Below are positions 17,945-26,380 of a DNA stretch of 64,000 nucleotides, piece by piece. Below the pieces are notes generated by a model, which was not told the DNA's origin, did not search any database, and saw nothing but the letters and a program-made list of their open reading frames with translations. Source of the stretch: Shewanella frigidimarina (lineage in GTDB: Bacteria; Pseudomonadota; Gammaproteobacteria; Enterobacterales; Shewanellaceae); NCBI RefSeq assembly GCF_003797125.1, contig NZ_RKKE01000006.1:186001-250000 (forward strand), written 5' to 3'. Within the stretch, counting starts at the first letter, position 1; each line of letters begins with the position of its first letter. Position numbers and translations under genes: made by a program.

Positions 17945-19210
17945 ATGGCAAATTTTATTGATAGACGACTCAATGCAAAAGGAAAAAGCACAGTTAATCG
18001 GCAGCGTTTTATTGAACGTTATAAAAAACAAATTAAAAAAGCTGTCGGTGATGCGGTAACACGTCGAAGTGTCACTGATATTGATAAAGGTGAACAGATT
18101 ACTATTCCCAAACGGGATCTCAGTGAGCCTGTATTTAGACAAGGACAAGGTGGCATAAGGGACAGAGTTCACCCAGGTAATGATCAATTTAATCGTGGCG
18201 ACCAAATCCAACGACCTAATGGCGGACATGGAGGCGCTGGTCAAGGCGATGCATCAAATAGTGGCGAAGGTGATGACGATTTTGTATTTACTATTTCAAA
18301 AGATGAATATTTAGCATTGTTGTTTGAAGATCTCGAACTGCCAAACTTACAGAATAATCGCCTTAATAAATTGGTTGAGTATCAAACTTATCGTGCAGGT
18401 TTCACCAATGATGGCGTGCCCGCCAATATCAATATTGTCAGATCACTGCGCTCATCACTTGCTAGACGCATTGCCATGAGCGGCGGCAAGAAAAAAGCAT
18501 TACAGACATTGGAAGCTGAACTTACAGTATTAGAAAATACTCCTGGCGCTAAGGCCGAGCGCATTATAACCATCAAAGAGCAGATAATAGTGCTTAAGCA
18601 ACAAATCGCCAAAGTGCCTTTTATCGATACTTTTGATTTACGCTATAACAACTATGCAAAACGTGAAGTCCCTTCTAGTCAAGCGGTTATGTTCTGCTTA
18701 ATGGATGTGTCAGGGTCAATGGATCAAGCCACCAAAGACATGGCTAAACGTTTTTATATTCTATTGTATCTATTTCTCACCCGCAGTTATCAAAACCTCG
18801 AGGTTGTGTACATTCGCCACCATACACAAGCAAAAGAAGTCGATGAACACGAATTTTTTTACTCACAAGAAACTGGCGGAACCATAGTATCAAGCGCATT
18901 AAAACTAATGCACGAAATACAACAAGCTCGTTACCCTGACAATGAGTGGAATATTTATGCCGCGCAAGCTTCTGATGGCGATAATTGGTCCGACGACTCT
19001 CCTATTTGCCATGAGATATTAGCAAAACATATTCTCCCCAAAGTACGCTATTTCAGTTACATCGAAATCAGCCATCGGGCGCATCAAAACTTGTGGCATC
19101 AATATGAACAGTTACAACAGCAGTTTGACAACATTGCGGTACAGCAAATTCACCAAGTTGAAGATATCTATCCCGTTTTCCGTGAACTCTTTAAAAAACA
19201 AGCTATATAG
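17945..19210 (+). CDS. yeaH: YeaH/YhbH family protein (UPF0229)
   Basis: A 421-residue partner of YeaG. The N-terminal part is basic, followed by a Gly/Asp-rich low-complexity linker near residues 75-112. The C-terminal half is von Willebrand A-like, with a MIDAS-type D254-V-S-G-S258 motif that should bind a divalent metal. The molecular role is unknown; homologues always accompany PrkA-type kinases. GGGAG precedes the ATG, 63 bp after yeaG. ycgB follows within 10 bp. Confidence 0.92.
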   Translation: MANFIDRRLNAKGKSTVNRQRFIERYKKQIKKAVGDAVTRRSVTDIDKGEQITIPKRDLSEPVFRQGQGGIRDRVHPGNDQFNRGDQIQRPNGGHGGAGQGDASNSGEGDDDFVFTISKDEYLALLFEDLELPNLQNNRLNKLVEYQTYRAGFTNDGVPANINIVRSLRSSLARRIAMSGGKKKALQTLEAELTVLENTPGAKAERIITIKEQIIVLKQQIAKVPFIDTFDLRYNNYAKREVPSSQAVMFCLMDVSGSMDQATKDMAKRFYILLYLFLTRSYQNLEVVYIRHHTQAKEVDEHEFFYSQETGGTIVSSALKLMHEIQQARYPDNEWNIYAAQASDGDNWSDDSPICHEILAKHILPKVRYFSYIEISHRAHQNLWHQYEQLQQQFDNIAVQQIHQVEDIYPVFRELFKKQAI

Positions 19211-19219
19211 GAGGCTATC

Positions 19220-20761
19220 ATGGTTCAACATAACCGTAACCCGTTAGATGATGGTCCCGAGTGGACATTTGATTTACTGCAACAATATCAACGTGAAATT
19301 GAACAGGCCGCAGCTTTCTTTAAACTTGATACTTACCCGAATCAAATTGAAATTATTACCGCGGAACAAATGATGGATGCCTATGCAGGAATAGGAATGC
19401 CCATTGGTTACACTCACTGGTCATTTGGCAAACGATTTATTCAAACAGAACAAGGCTACAAGCGCGGCCAAATGGGGTTGGCGTATGAAATTGTGATCAA
19501 TTCCGACCCATGTATTGCTTACTTAATGGAAGAAAATACCATCACGATGCAAGCATTGGTCATGGCCCACGCTTGTTATGGCCACAATAGTTTTTTTAAA
19601 AATAACTATTTATTTAACACCTGGACCGATGCAAGTTCGATTATCGATTATTTAGTTTTTGCTAAGAATTATATCCGTGAATGTGAGTTACGTTATGGTG
19701 TAGAACAAGTTGAACTGATCTTAGACTCTTGCCATGCATTAATGAATTACGGTGTAGACCGCTACAAACGTCCAGCTGAAGTGTCACTAAAAGAAGAACA
19801 AGCAAGACAACAAGAGCGTGAAGATTATTTACAAAGCCAAGTGAATGACTTATGGCGAACTCTGCCGACATCGCCACCAAAAGACAACCCTGAAACGACA
19901 GTCGTTTTTCCTAGTGAACCTCAAGAAAATATTTTATATTTTATTGAAAAAAACGCACCATTATTAGCACCTTGGCAACGTGAATTAGTCCGTATAGTAC
20001 GTAAGATGGCGCAGTATTTTTACCCACAAAAGCAAACCCAAGTAATGAACGAAGGCTGGGCAACTTTTTGGCATTACACCATCCTCAATCGATTATATGA
20101 TACCGGCAAAGTAACCGACCGTTTCATGTTGGAATTTTTGCAGAATCACACCGCAGTGGTCGCGCAACCTGCTTATAATAGTCCACATTATAGTGGCATA
20201 AACCCCTATGCTTTAGGTTTTGCGATGTTTATCGATATCAGACGTATCTGCGAAACCCCCACTAAAGAAGATCGAAAATGGTTTCCAGACATTGCAGGCA
20301 GCGATTGGCTCACTACGGTTCACTTTGCTATGAAACACTTTAAAGATGAGAGTTTTATTAGCCAATATTTATCACCTAAAGTGATACGTGACTTTAAACT
20401 ATTTGGTATTTTAGATGATGAAAAACGCGGTCAACTATCAATATCGGCCATTCATGATGATCAAGGTTACCAGGATATTCGCAACACCCTATCACAACAA
20501 TATAATCTGTCGAATATCGAGCCCAATATACAAGTACAACAAGTTCAAGTGAACGGTGATAGGTCAATTATCTTACGCTACATACCATTTGACAACATTC
20601 CGCTGGCAGACAACCATCAAGAGGTATTAAAGCATTTACATCGATTATGGGGATTTAATGTCACTTTGGAGCAATTTGATCACTTAGGCATTGTTAGTAC
20701 CTTGTCAATGTGCCCAGAAACGACACCACAAAGTCTATCTAGTTTACATTCGATGCTGTGA
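19220..20761 (+). CDS. ycgB: SpoVR family protein YcgB
   Basis: A 513-residue SpoVR-like protein. Conserved family segments include A-H-A-C-Y-G-H-N-S-F-F-K-N-N near residue 114, and N-E-G-W-A-T-F-W-H-Y near the middle, with an E-x-x-x-F-W-H pattern that looks metal-binding. Its biochemical function is not known; in Bacillus the homologue affects the spore cortex, and in enterobacteria it is stationary-phase induced. A perfect AGGAGG Shine-Dalgarno and the 9-bp spacing to yeaH indicate the same operon. In E. coli ycgB neighbours fadR, as here, whereas yeaGH is elsewhere. Confidence 0.92.
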   Translation: MVQHNRNPLDDGPEWTFDLLQQYQREIEQAAAFFKLDTYPNQIEIITAEQMMDAYAGIGMPIGYTHWSFGKRFIQTEQGYKRGQMGLAYEIVINSDPCIAYLMEENTITMQALVMAHACYGHNSFFKNNYLFNTWTDASSIIDYLVFAKNYIRECELRYGVEQVELILDSCHALMNYGVDRYKRPAEVSLKEEQARQQEREDYLQSQVNDLWRTLPTSPPKDNPETTVVFPSEPQENILYFIEKNAPLLAPWQRELVRIVRKMAQYFYPQKQTQVMNEGWATFWHYTILNRLYDTGKVTDRFMLEFLQNHTAVVAQPAYNSPHYSGINPYALGFAMFIDIRRICETPTKEDRKWFPDIAGSDWLTTVHFAMKHFKDESFISQYLSPKVIRDFKLFGILDDEKRGQLSISAIHDDQGYQDIRNTLSQQYNLSNIEPNIQVQQVQVNGDRSIILRYIPFDNIPLADNHQEVLKHLHRLWGFNVTLEQFDHLGIVSTLSMCPETTPQSLSSLHSML

Positions 20762-20779
20762 GTATGAGCAATTTTGTTG

Positions 20780-20814
20780 TTAAAAAAACCAATCAATTTG
20801 ATTGGTTTTTTTAA
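20780..20814. terminator. Terminator after ycgB (bidirectional shape)
   Basis: Near-perfect palindrome AAAAAAACCAATCAA / TTGATTGGTTTTTTT, with A and T runs on both sides. It lies between the convergent ycgB and fadR genes. Confidence 0.88.
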
Positions 20815-20844
20815 CGTGTAATGAGAGATTTAATGGCTTAAGTT

Positions 20845-20889
20845 ACTATCTCACTATCTCACTATCTCACTATCTCACTATCTCACTAT
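20845..20889. repeat. 8-bp tandem repeat at the fadR stop codon (5.6 copies)
   Basis: Five perfect copies of ACTATCTC plus a partial ACTAT. The fadR stop codon (20886-20888, minus strand) lies in the last partial copy, so the array begins exactly where coding ends. It is a candidate variable-number repeat in the fadR 3' UTR. Confidence 0.95.
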
Positions 20890-21605
20890 GATTTATCATG
20901 ACCCATTTCAGCGGGTAAATCATCACGCAATTTTTGCCACATTTTGCCACTTTCAATACCATTTGTACGCATTAACGCTGGTACGTCTGAGTAATTTTTA
21001 TCCTGAGCCAATTTCTCTAATTTAAGATAAAAACGCATGGTTAATTCACGAGCTTCTTGGCTAGAAAAATAATATCGACCAACACGATTATAAAGGCCTT
21101 TAAAACCATTTAAAATCAACACATACAATGGATTGCCTGACGCAAAAGCTAATGTATGGTGCAACTGGTAATCAAATGTCGCATACGCTTCAGCATCATT
21201 TTCTAAACTATGAATACCCGCTAATACTTCAACCACTTTTTCAGGATTGTGACGGATAGAAGCCCGAAAATAAATATTACTGACATTACCACGAGCGGCC
21301 ATTAACTGGTCGACTAATAATGGAAAACCATCAGGATTCAAGTCCGCAATGGTTTCTAAAATATTTAGCCCAGACGTTTCCCAAAAATTATTCACTTGGG
21401 TAGGTTTACCATGTTGAATTTTCAACCAACCATCTCGAGCAAGACGTTGTAATACTTCTCTTAACGTTGTACGTGTAACGCCGATAAGTTCAGACAGCTC
21501 ACGTTCAGCAGGTAAAATTGATCCCGGTGGGAATTTGTTTTCCCAAATGGAACGAACAATATATTTCTCGGCAAAACTCGCTGGCCCTTTGGCATTGATG
21601 ATCAT
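20886..21605 (-). CDS. fadR: Fatty acid metabolism regulator FadR
   Basis: GntR-family regulator that represses fatty-acid degradation genes and activates unsaturated fatty-acid synthesis genes until it binds long-chain acyl-CoA. The 239 residues match E. coli FadR. The N-terminal winged helix contains P-A-E-R-E-L-S-E-L-I-G-V-T-R-T-T-L-R-E-V, the DNA-recognition signature, and the C-terminal all-helical domain binds acyl-CoA. The gene is divergent from nhaB, the conserved arrangement in gammaproteobacteria. A FadR-like operator lies 44 bp upstream of the start, suggesting autoregulation. Confidence 0.95.
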   Translation of the reverse strand: MIINAKGPASFAEKYIVRSIWENKFPPGSILPAERELSELIGVTRTTLREVLQRLARDGWLKIQHGKPTQVNNFWETSGLNILETIADLNPDGFPLLVDQLMAARGNVSNIYFRASIRHNPEKVVEVLAGIHSLENDAEAYATFDYQLHHTLAFASGNPLYVLILNGFKGLYNRVGRYYFSSQEARELTMRFYLKLEKLAQDKNYSDVPALMRTNGIESGKMWQKLRDDLPAEMGHDKS

Positions 21606-21648
21606 CAGCCTTAATATCCTATTGCTAAATAATGGCGAAACTATTGGG

Positions 21649-21662
21649 ACTGATCATACCAG
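21649..21662. promoter_or_regulatory. Putative FadR operator
   Basis: ACTGATCATACCAG matches the core of the E. coli FadR consensus (ACTGGTCNGACCAG) at 11 of 13 defined positions, including both ACTG and CCAG ends. Its place just upstream of fadR fits autoregulation. Binding is inferred, not shown. Confidence 0.5.
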
Positions 21663-22058
21663 AGCGGTAGAAAATAAAAACCATTGTTTAAACACGACAC
21701 TCATTACGATTGAATTTCAAACAACTGAAGCATAGCAAGTAACAATAATTGAATATTAATCACATTACACTACTATAATCATCGACATATCATCACTTTA
21801 TCTGATAAAACCCTAGCAGTTTAGTATATACTGATGTAATTAAATTGTTAACGCCGCGTGTTTTTACTAACAAAAATAACAGCGTTACAATTCAATTTTT
21901 TTTACGCTACACTAGCGATGAAAAATAAGAGCCATGCGTAGTTAGTGAGTAAATTATTTAACTAACACATTGTTTGCTATAACAAGATATCTATATTCTA
22001 CAGAGAGAAATTGGCCAAAATCACTCATTCAATCGAGTTGAATTTAAAACTCAATTAA

Positions 22059-22086
22059 CGAAAAGTTGATACTCATCAAGTTTTCG
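22059..22086 (+). promoter_or_regulatory. Hairpin in the nhaB leader region
   Basis: CGAAAAGTTGAT and ATCAAGTTTTCG form a 12-bp stem with one mismatch and an ACTC loop, about 110 bp before the nhaB start. There is no T tract, so it could be a protein-binding inverted repeat or a 5'-UTR structure. Confidence 0.35.
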
Positions 22087-22195
22087 AATATGAGTTGCCT
22101 CTATTCTCCCAAATCTGTTTGAAAATAATGATGTATTGTAAGCTATCCAAAAATGGTACCAATACAGTCACAATAACAATATCGGAGAGGCTGCT

Positions 22196-23782
22196 ATGCA
22201 GGCAACCAAAAGTCAGGCGCTATTTGTCAACTTTTTAGGCAATTCACCTAAATGGTACAAATACGCAATTATGGCATTTTTAGTCATTAATCCCCTGCTG
22301 TTTTTTTATGTCAGTCCATTTGTCGCTGGATGGGTACTGGTAGTTGAATTTATTTTCACCCTTGCCATGGCACTTAAATGTTATCCACTTCAGCCCGGCG
22401 GTTTGCTCGCAATTCAAGCCGTATTTATTGGCATGACATCCCCCTCACAAGTTCTACATGAAATTGAAGCCAACCTGGAAGTATTGTTACTTTTAGTCTT
22501 CATGGTCGCCGGTATTTACTTTATGAAACAGTTATTACTGTTTGTATTTACCAAGATGATTACTAAAGTGCGTTCAAAAATCATTGTTTCGTTGATGTTC
22601 TGTACTGCGTCGGCATTCTTATCTGCGTTCTTAGATGCGTTAACAGTCATCGCGGTTATCATTGCTGTTGCCGTTGGTTTTTACTCCATTTACCACAAGG
22701 TCGCTTCAGGTAAGAGCTTTAACGATGGCCATGACCATACATCTGAAACAACCGAACAGTTAAACAATGAAGAATTAGAAGCATTTCGTGCATTCTTACG
22801 TAATTTATTAATGCATTCAGGTATTGGTACCGCTCTTGGTGGAGTCTGTACTATGGTGGGCGAACCACAGAACTTGATCATTGCGGCACAAGCCCACTGG
22901 CAGTTTGGTGAGTTTTTCTTACGGATGTCACCGGTGACTATGCCGGTATTGGTTGCAGGAATATTCACTTGTTTTCTTGTCGAAAAATTCAAAGTATTTG
23001 GTTATGGCGCGCAATTACCTGGTGCAGTACATAAGATTTTAACCGATTACGCTAATCATGAAGACTCACACAGAACCAACCAAGATAAAATGAAACTGGT
23101 TGTCCAGGCTCTTATTGGAGTTTGGTTAATTGCAGGTTTAGCACTTCACCTAGCTTCTGTGGGCCTCATTGGTTTATCGGTCATTATTTTAGCAACAGCA
23201 TTTAATGGCATAACCGACGAACATTCTTTGGGTAAAGCGTTTGAAGAAGCCTTGCCTTTCACTGCGCTTTTAGCGGTATTTTTTGCCATCGTTGGTGTGA
23301 TCATTGACCAGGAACTGTTTGCTCCAGTGATCCAATGGGCATTAGGTTATGAAGGCAATATGCAGTTAGTGATTTTTTACATCGCTAACGGCTTATTATC
23401 TATGGTCAGTGACAACGTGTTTGTGGGCACGGTTTACATTAATGAAGTGAAAGCTGCATTGATGAGTGGCCAAATCACTCGAGATCAATTTGACTTACTT
23501 GCTGTGGCAATTAACACCGGTACTAACCTACCTTCTGTGGCTACACCGAATGGACAAGCAGCGTTCTTATTCTTGTTAACCTCAGCCATAGCACCGCTTA
23601 TTCGCTTGTCATACGGCCGTATGGTATGGATGGCGTTGCCTTATACGATTGTATTATCGATTGTGGGTGTAATGGCCATTGAGTCTGGTTTCTTAGTCGA
23701 CATGACTGATGTTCTTTATGAAACTCAATTAATAATCCACCACTCTGCCAAAGACATCAGCGGTGCGGTAATGGGTCATTAA
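22196..23782 (+). CDS. nhaB: Na+/H+ antiporter NhaB
   Basis: Inner-membrane electrogenic sodium/proton antiporter for sodium export and pH homeostasis. 528 residues, about 12 hydrophobic segments, and the family's hydrophilic loop around residues 170-205. Conserved segments include F-L-S-A-F-L-D-A-L-T-V (with the membrane-embedded Asp), V-G-E-P-Q-N-L-I-I and S-D-N-V-F-V-G-T-V. GGAGAGG lies upstream of the ATG. dsbB follows, as in E. coli, but a terminator separates them. Confidence 0.96.
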   Translation: MQATKSQALFVNFLGNSPKWYKYAIMAFLVINPLLFFYVSPFVAGWVLVVEFIFTLAMALKCYPLQPGGLLAIQAVFIGMTSPSQVLHEIEANLEVLLLLVFMVAGIYFMKQLLLFVFTKMITKVRSKIIVSLMFCTASAFLSAFLDALTVIAVIIAVAVGFYSIYHKVASGKSFNDGHDHTSETTEQLNNEELEAFRAFLRNLLMHSGIGTALGGVCTMVGEPQNLIIAAQAHWQFGEFFLRMSPVTMPVLVAGIFTCFLVEKFKVFGYGAQLPGAVHKILTDYANHEDSHRTNQDKMKLVVQALIGVWLIAGLALHLASVGLIGLSVIILATAFNGITDEHSLGKAFEEALPFTALLAVFFAIVGVIIDQELFAPVIQWALGYEGNMQLVIFYIANGLLSMVSDNVFVGTVYINEVKAALMSGQITRDQFDLLAVAINTGTNLPSVATPNGQAAFLFLLTSAIAPLIRLSYGRMVWMALPYTIVLSIVGVMAIESGFLVDMTDVLYETQLIIHHSAKDISGAVMGH

Positions 23783-23841
23783 TTAAATCAGCATATTGGA
23801 CTTAGTAGATAATTTATCTTAAAGTCGTGACAATCCATCTG

Positions 23842-23868
23842 AACACCCTCATTTGAGGGTGTTTTTTT
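23842..23868 (+). terminator. Intrinsic terminator between nhaB and dsbB
   Basis: AACACCCTC / GAGGGTGTT stem with ATTT loop, then TTTTTTT. It is only about 27 bp before the dsbB start. Confidence 0.9.
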
Positions 23869-23894
23869 ACCAGCACATTTATTAGGAACTGAAA

Positions 23895-24404
23895 TTGTCA
23901 CAACTACAGCAGTTTTGCCATAATCGTTTTTCTTGGGGTTTATTATTATTATCCGCTATTGGATTAGAGTTGGCAGCCCTCTTCTTTCAATATGGAATGG
24001 ATCTAGCACCGTGTGTAATGTGCATTTATATTCGTGTTGCTGTACTCGGTATTATTCTGGCAGCGCTGATAGGCATACTACAACCTAAAGTGTGGTTGCT
24101 ACGATTAGTGGGTATGGCTGGATGGGCTGTATCGGCGGTTTGGGGCTTTAAATTAGCTTATGAGCTAAACCAGATGCAAGTTAATCCTTCACCGTTTGCG
24201 ACTTGTTCTTTTTACCCCGAATTCCCCAGTTTTATGCCATTAGACACCTGGTTACCTTCAGTCTTCTCGCCAACGGGTATGTGCAGTGACTCACCATGGT
24301 CATGGCTGTCTGTCAGCATGGCACAATGGATGATGCTTGGTTTTGCTATTTATGGTGTTATTTGGTTGTTAATGTTGTTACCGGCACTTAAATCTGCAAA
24401 ATAA
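23895..24404 (+). CDS. dsbB: Disulfide bond formation protein DsbB
   Basis: Inner-membrane quinone reductase that re-oxidises DsbA. 169 residues with four transmembrane helices. The two periplasmic cysteine pairs are at the same positions as in the well-studied enzyme to within one residue: C40-V-M-C43, then C104 and C130. The start is TTG with AGGA at good spacing. It follows nhaB in a conserved order, though an intervening terminator suggests an independent promoter or read-through. Confidence 0.95.
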   Translation: MSQLQQFCHNRFSWGLLLLSAIGLELAALFFQYGMDLAPCVMCIYIRVAVLGIILAALIGILQPKVWLLRLVGMAGWAVSAVWGFKLAYELNQMQVNPSPFATCSFYPEFPSFMPLDTWLPSVFSPTGMCSDSPWSWLSVSMAQWMMLGFAIYGVIWLLMLLPALKSAK

Positions 24405-24425
24405 ATCAGCAAAATGTTCGAAATC

Positions 24426-24464
24426 AAATATAAAAAAGACCTCAATGAGGTCTTTTTTATATTT
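24426..24464. terminator. Bidirectional terminator between dsbB and ycgN
   Basis: A 19-bp-arm palindrome with a GACCTCA/TGAGGTC core and AAAAAA/TTTTTT flanks serves both convergent genes. Confidence 0.92.
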
Positions 24465-24474
24465 AAAGAATTGA

Positions 24475-24921
24475 TTATTCAACGTCCAGCATCGGCCACA
24501 ATACAATACAGTCTTCCAAATACTTCACTTTCATTTCGTTTACCGTTTTACCTTGTACCGAAATGCCCGCTGCATGCATGGCCTCTTTATTCCCCGTCAG
24601 CAACGGATGCCAGCTAGGTAAGCCTTTGCCAACATGCAAACGACGATAGGCACAACTATCTGGTAACCAAGTTAATTCAGCAATATTCTCTGGCGTAATG
24701 GCAGTACATTCAGGCACATAAGTAAAACGATTAGGGTATCTACGGCAACCGCAAGTATCGTTGTCCAATAGGTGGCAGGCGGCATTTGTATAATAAAGTT
24801 CATCAGTTTCATCATCGATGATTTTATTTAGACAGCACTTACCGCAGCCGTCACAAAGAGACTCCCATTGTTCGGGTGTCATTTTTTCTAAAGGTGTGGT
24901 TATCCAAAACTGAGTCATCAT
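24475..24921 (-). CDS. ycgN: YcgN family cysteine-cluster protein (UPF0260)
   Basis: About 148 residues. Conserved cysteine clusters C-D-G-C-G-K-C-C near residue 23, then C-H-L-L and C-G-C-R-R, then S-C-A-Y-R suggest metal or iron-sulfur binding. Function is unknown. W-H-P-L-L-T-G matches the family. Start is ATG 24921 or the next codon at 24918; neither has a clear Shine-Dalgarno. It lies in the conserved ycgN-ycgL-minCDE neighbourhood, here with a transglycosylase gene inserted where E. coli has ycgM. Confidence 0.88.
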   Translation of the reverse strand: MMTQFWITTPLEKMTPEQWESLCDGCGKCCLNKIIDDETDELYYTNAACHLLDNDTCGCRRYPNRFTYVPECTAITPENIAELTWLPDSCAYRRLHVGKGLPSWHPLLTGNKEAMHAAGISVQGKTVNEMKVKYLEDCIVLWPMLDVE

Positions 24922-24983
24922 TTTATGTCTAAAGTGGCTTATTATCTAAATTTTCACGCATTTTACACCTAAAACAGTACAAT

Positions 24984-25952
24984 TTACTGTTTAATTTTCT
25001 CAGAAAGGTAGGTTATTGCCAACGTATCGTACAAAGAATTATTAAATTGATGTAATAAACGAAAATTATTATAGGTTAAATAAAAGCGACCTTTGGGTCC
25101 ATCCGGCGCAATTAATGATACTTCCATGTCATTACGTTGGGGTAAATCTGTACCATCAAAACGCCTGACACCATAGGCTTGCCAATGTGGAAATGTGTGA
25201 TGTGTTTGTAAACCAAGTAAGTTGGGATCTAACATCAAGGTCGTTTTTACCTGTCTTCCCCATGTAGAATCATATTGCCAACCTTGTCGATGTAACATAT
25301 TAGCCGTAGATGCAAAGGCATCATCCATACTGTCCCAGACATTAATGATGCCGTCTTTATCGGCATCTATACCGTATTGGAGTATCTGGCTAGGCATCAT
25401 TTGCATCTGCCCCATAGCCCCAGATGAAGAACTCCGCAATAAATCTTCGGTAATATTTTTTTGTTCAATTAATTTAAGCGCTGCAATAAATTCATTAATG
25501 TAAAAAGCTTCTTTATCGCCTTTATAAGCCAGTGAGGCTAAAACAGATAACCCAGAAAAACGTCCTGTACGTTCACCAAAACGAGAGTTCATCCCCCATA
25601 GCGCCATCAGGAAACGTGGTTGAACCTGATAAGCTCGGCTTAAATTTTGTATTTGTGATTCGTGCTGCTGAAACATTGCTCTGGCAGTACTCACGGTAAT
25701 TTCAGGTACAGCTTGGGGAATAAAGTCTTCTAATGTTTGTGATTCGTCTGAATGGGTATTAAGGCTGGCTTTTTTGAAGATTTTAATATTAGCAATATAG
25801 CGTTCTGCTGTGAGTTGATTAACGCCAGTGGCAATTGCCTTTTGCTGTAGTTCCAACAAGTAGTCAGTAAATTCGCCACGGCTGTCTTCCGCCATGGCAA
25901 TATTAGAACAAATGAAGTAAAAAAATGCGCATAAAATGATTTTTTGAATCAT
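24984..25952 (-). CDS. Lytic murein transglycosylase, MltB-like
   Basis: A 322-residue exported protein: N-terminal signal peptide (hydrophobic run ending N-I-A-M-A-E-D) then a transglycosylase fold. Conserved MltB-family segments are visible: A-L-W-G-M-N-S-R-F-G-E, where a typical catalytic W-G-x-E-[ST]-x-F-G carries Asn at the glutamate position, then G-A-M-G-Q-M-Q-M-M-P-S and D-A-D-K-D-G-I-I-N-V-W-D-S-M-D-D-A-F-A-S. The apparent Glu-to-Asn change (W-G-M-N-S-R-F-G) would remove the general acid, so activity is in doubt. There is no C-terminal peptidoglycan-binding domain. It is transcribed with ycgL and ycgN. Confidence 0.82.
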   Translation of the reverse strand: MIQKIILCAFFYFICSNIAMAEDSRGEFTDYLLELQQKAIATGVNQLTAERYIANIKIFKKASLNTHSDESQTLEDFIPQAVPEITVSTARAMFQQHESQIQNLSRAYQVQPRFLMALWGMNSRFGERTGRFSGLSVLASLAYKGDKEAFYINEFIAALKLIEQKNITEDLLRSSSSGAMGQMQMMPSQILQYGIDADKDGIINVWDSMDDAFASTANMLHRQGWQYDSTWGRQVKTTLMLDPNLLGLQTHHTFPHWQAYGVRRFDGTDLPQRNDMEVSLIAPDGPKGRFYLTYNNFRLLHQFNNSLYDTLAITYLSEKIKQ

Positions 25953-25983
25953 ATTCGTCTTGATTACTCCTTTAAGAATGAGC

Positions 25984-26262
25984 TTATTTCTTAAAAGCTA
26001 ATTCTTGTTTGTGTTGTTCGAGTAAATTAATTTGTGGTGGTGGTATTTGTAAGTAATAGCCTTGTTCAACTAATGCTACCTTCACTTTGTCAATATCAGC
26101 GATACCTAAATGGTCTCGTTTAGATAAAGGTACAATCATCACTAATGTCTTTGAGCCAAACATTTCCATTAACGGTTCAGGAACGTCATCAAAAACATCA
26201 CGTTTTTTGACAAAAAGGTAAGTATCTGCTCTTCGACCGCTTTTATATACTGCACATATCAT
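25984..26262 (-). CDS. ycgL: YcgL domain protein
   Basis: About 92 residues from M-I-C-A-V-Y-K-S; the frame is open to 26301 but the family starts at this methionine. Conserved features are the Y-L-F-V-x-K-R-D-x-F segment, M-E-M-F-G, and the C-terminal L-Q-I-P-P-P-Q-I-N-L-L. Function is unknown. It is divergent from minC, the same relation as in E. coli. Confidence 0.88.
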   Translation of the reverse strand: MICAVYKSGRRADTYLFVKKRDVFDDVPEPLMEMFGSKTLVMIVPLSKRDHLGIADIDKVKVALVEQGYYLQIPPPQINLLEQHKQELAFKK

Positions 26263-26380
26263 TTTAGTGTAAATTTCCAAAGGTTCAAACTTGATAGTCA
26301 ACTAAGCACACTATAACATGGTGGCACAAGAAAATAATTGTAAATCAGTTTATCGCTGAGTATTGGAGAATCACGCCGGG

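Larger units (their letters stand above)
21606..22195. other. fadR-nhaB divergent intergenic region
   Basis: 590 bp without a convincing gene; a 66-residue open frame overlapping the fadR start is a shadow. It is AT-rich and should contain both divergent promoters. I mark within it a FadR-like site and a hairpin in the nhaB leader; nothing else is assignable. Confidence 0.7.

Noticed and set aside
20845..20889. Octamer array considered as a CRISPR or iteron-type origin
   Set aside because: Units are directly abutting 8-mers without spacers, and no replication or cas gene is near.
21535..21735. 66-residue plus-strand frame across the fadR start
   Set aside because: It is antisense to fadR and covers the putative fadR promoter and operator.
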